Part shown: positions 7,163 through 7,759 of the stretch, in pieces | How positions within the stretch are numbered: the first letter of the stretch is position 1 | Layout: each line of letters opens with the position of its first letter | Assembly: GCA_964634675.1 (NCBI GenBank) | Contig: CAZWLH010000070.1 | Location: 1 to 7,759, forward strand | DNA: 7,759 nucleotides | Direction: 5' to 3' | From: UMGS172 sp964634675 | GTDB lineage: Bacteria > Bacillota > Clostridia > Oscillospirales > Acutalibacteraceae | The notes under the pieces: model-generated | What the model was told of the DNA's origin: nothing | What the model saw: only the letters and a program-made list of their open reading frames with translations | Database searches by the model: none | Position numbers and translations under genes: made by a program

Positions 7163-7759
7163 CTAACGGTTGTCCTGTCTGTGATATGTCGGAACGATCT
7201 CGGCAACGATGTCCTTCATATTTTCGGCTTCTTCCTTATAAGCGACCTCAAGACGGCCGAGCTGCTCTATGAACTTGTTGTCGCCCATTTCAATGGGACG
7301 TCCGATGTGAATGAGCTTGTTTTCGGTATCCTGCAAGCCATCTTCGTCCATAAGAAGCTCTTCATAGAGCTTTTTACCCGGTCTGAGTCTCGTGTATTTT
7401 ATCTTGATGTCGTAATCGGGCTCATATCCCGAAAGCTTTATGAGATTTCTTGCCATATCGGCGATTTTCACCGGCTGATCAATATCCAAAACATATATCT
7501 CGCCGCTCTTGGCATAATAGACTGCCTGTAAAACAAGCGAAACGGCTTCTGGAATGGTCATAAAGAAACGTGTTATGTCGGGGTGGGTGACCGTAACGGG
7601 GCCGCCCTCGGCGATCTGTTTTTCAAAAGGGGGAATAACACTTCCGTTGCTTCCCAAAACGTTGCCGAAGCGAACTGCGACAAACTCAGTGCCGGACGAT
7701 TTGCGGTTCATCATCTGAACGACCATTTCGCACAAGCGCTTCGAGGCACCCATAATGTT
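7163..7759 (-). CDS. Large-form NDP-sugar 4,6-dehydratase (CapD/EpsC/WbpM/PglF-like), C-terminal part
   Basis: This is the 3' part of a gene running off the right edge; 198 residues are visible, beginning N-I-M-G-A-S-K-R. The family makes UDP-4-keto-6-deoxy sugars from UDP-GlcNAc, precursors of QuiNAc, FucNAc or bacillosamine-type residues. Seen: the MGASKR motif, in which Met replaces the catalytic Tyr of the SDR YxxxK pair, a hallmark of the membrane-bound large form; RFGNVLGSNGSVIP; the strongly conserved stretch GGPVTVTHPDITRFFMTIPEA; PVKIADMARNLIKLSG; and RPGKKLYEELL, where the usual form is RPGEK. The N-terminal membrane helices and NAD-binding GxxGxxG lie outside the window. The stop is TAG, and the ribosome binding site of the next gene starts inside it, suggesting coupled translation. 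The family is certain, but the exact product sugar (5-epimerising or not) cannot be read from this part. Confidence 0.93.
   Translation of the reverse strand, partial: NIMGASKRLCEMVVQMMNRKSSGTEFVAVRFGNVLGSNGSVIPPFEKQIAEGGPVTVTHPDITRFFMTIPEAVSLVLQAVYYAKSGEIYVLDIDQPVKIADMARNLIKLSGYEPDYDIKIKYTRLRPGKKLYEELLMDEDGLQDTENKLIHIGRPIEMGDNKFIEQLGRLEVAYKEEAENMKDIVAEIVPTYHRQDNR

Overview
The window is one block of a surface-polysaccharide (capsule/EPS-type) biosynthesis operon. All seven genes lie on the minus strand and are read from right to left. The genes are packed tightly: spacers of 9, 3, 4, 34 and 61 bases, then an 8-base overlap. I see no convincing terminator or internal promoter, so the promoter is probably beyond the right edge. 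The AGGAG-type ribosome binding sites, the Firmicute-style Stealth, Wzx and Wzy proteins and the codon use suggest a Clostridia-like member of the Bacillota (gut Ruminococcus/Oscillospirales type). This is inference. The run of exactly 100 N points to a scaffolded draft or metagenome assembly.

Layout in transcription order: (1) 7759-7163, the C-terminal 198 residues of a large-form CapD/EpsC/WbpM-like nucleotide-sugar 4,6-dehydratase, cut by the window edge; (2) 7153-6152, an ExoA-like family 2 glycosyltransferase with C-terminal membrane helices; (3) 6148-5279, a second family 2 glycosyltransferase whose active-site region is replaced by N; (4) 5274-4267, a Stealth-family sugar-1-phosphate transferase; (5) 4232-2709, a Wzx-type flippase; (6) 2647-1115, a Wzy-type polymerase; (7) 1122-49, a Wzz-like chain-length protein carrying what looks like a decayed tyrosine-kinase domain.

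Together these fit the Wzx/Wzy-dependent pathway. A modified UDP-sugar is made, two glycosyltransferases and the Stealth enzyme build a lipid-linked repeat unit that probably contains a phosphodiester, Wzx flips it, Wzy polymerises it and the Wzz-like protein influences chain length. The initiating phosphoglycosyltransferase, an active BY-kinase and its phosphatase are not in the window.

The points most worth a second look are the Wzz protein fused to a kinase-like module without a P-loop, two interleaved perfect 6-bp inverted repeats just upstream of the Wzy start (a possible pseudoknot leader), the uncertain Wzy start, and the mis-sized assembly gap. No wholly new system is evident.
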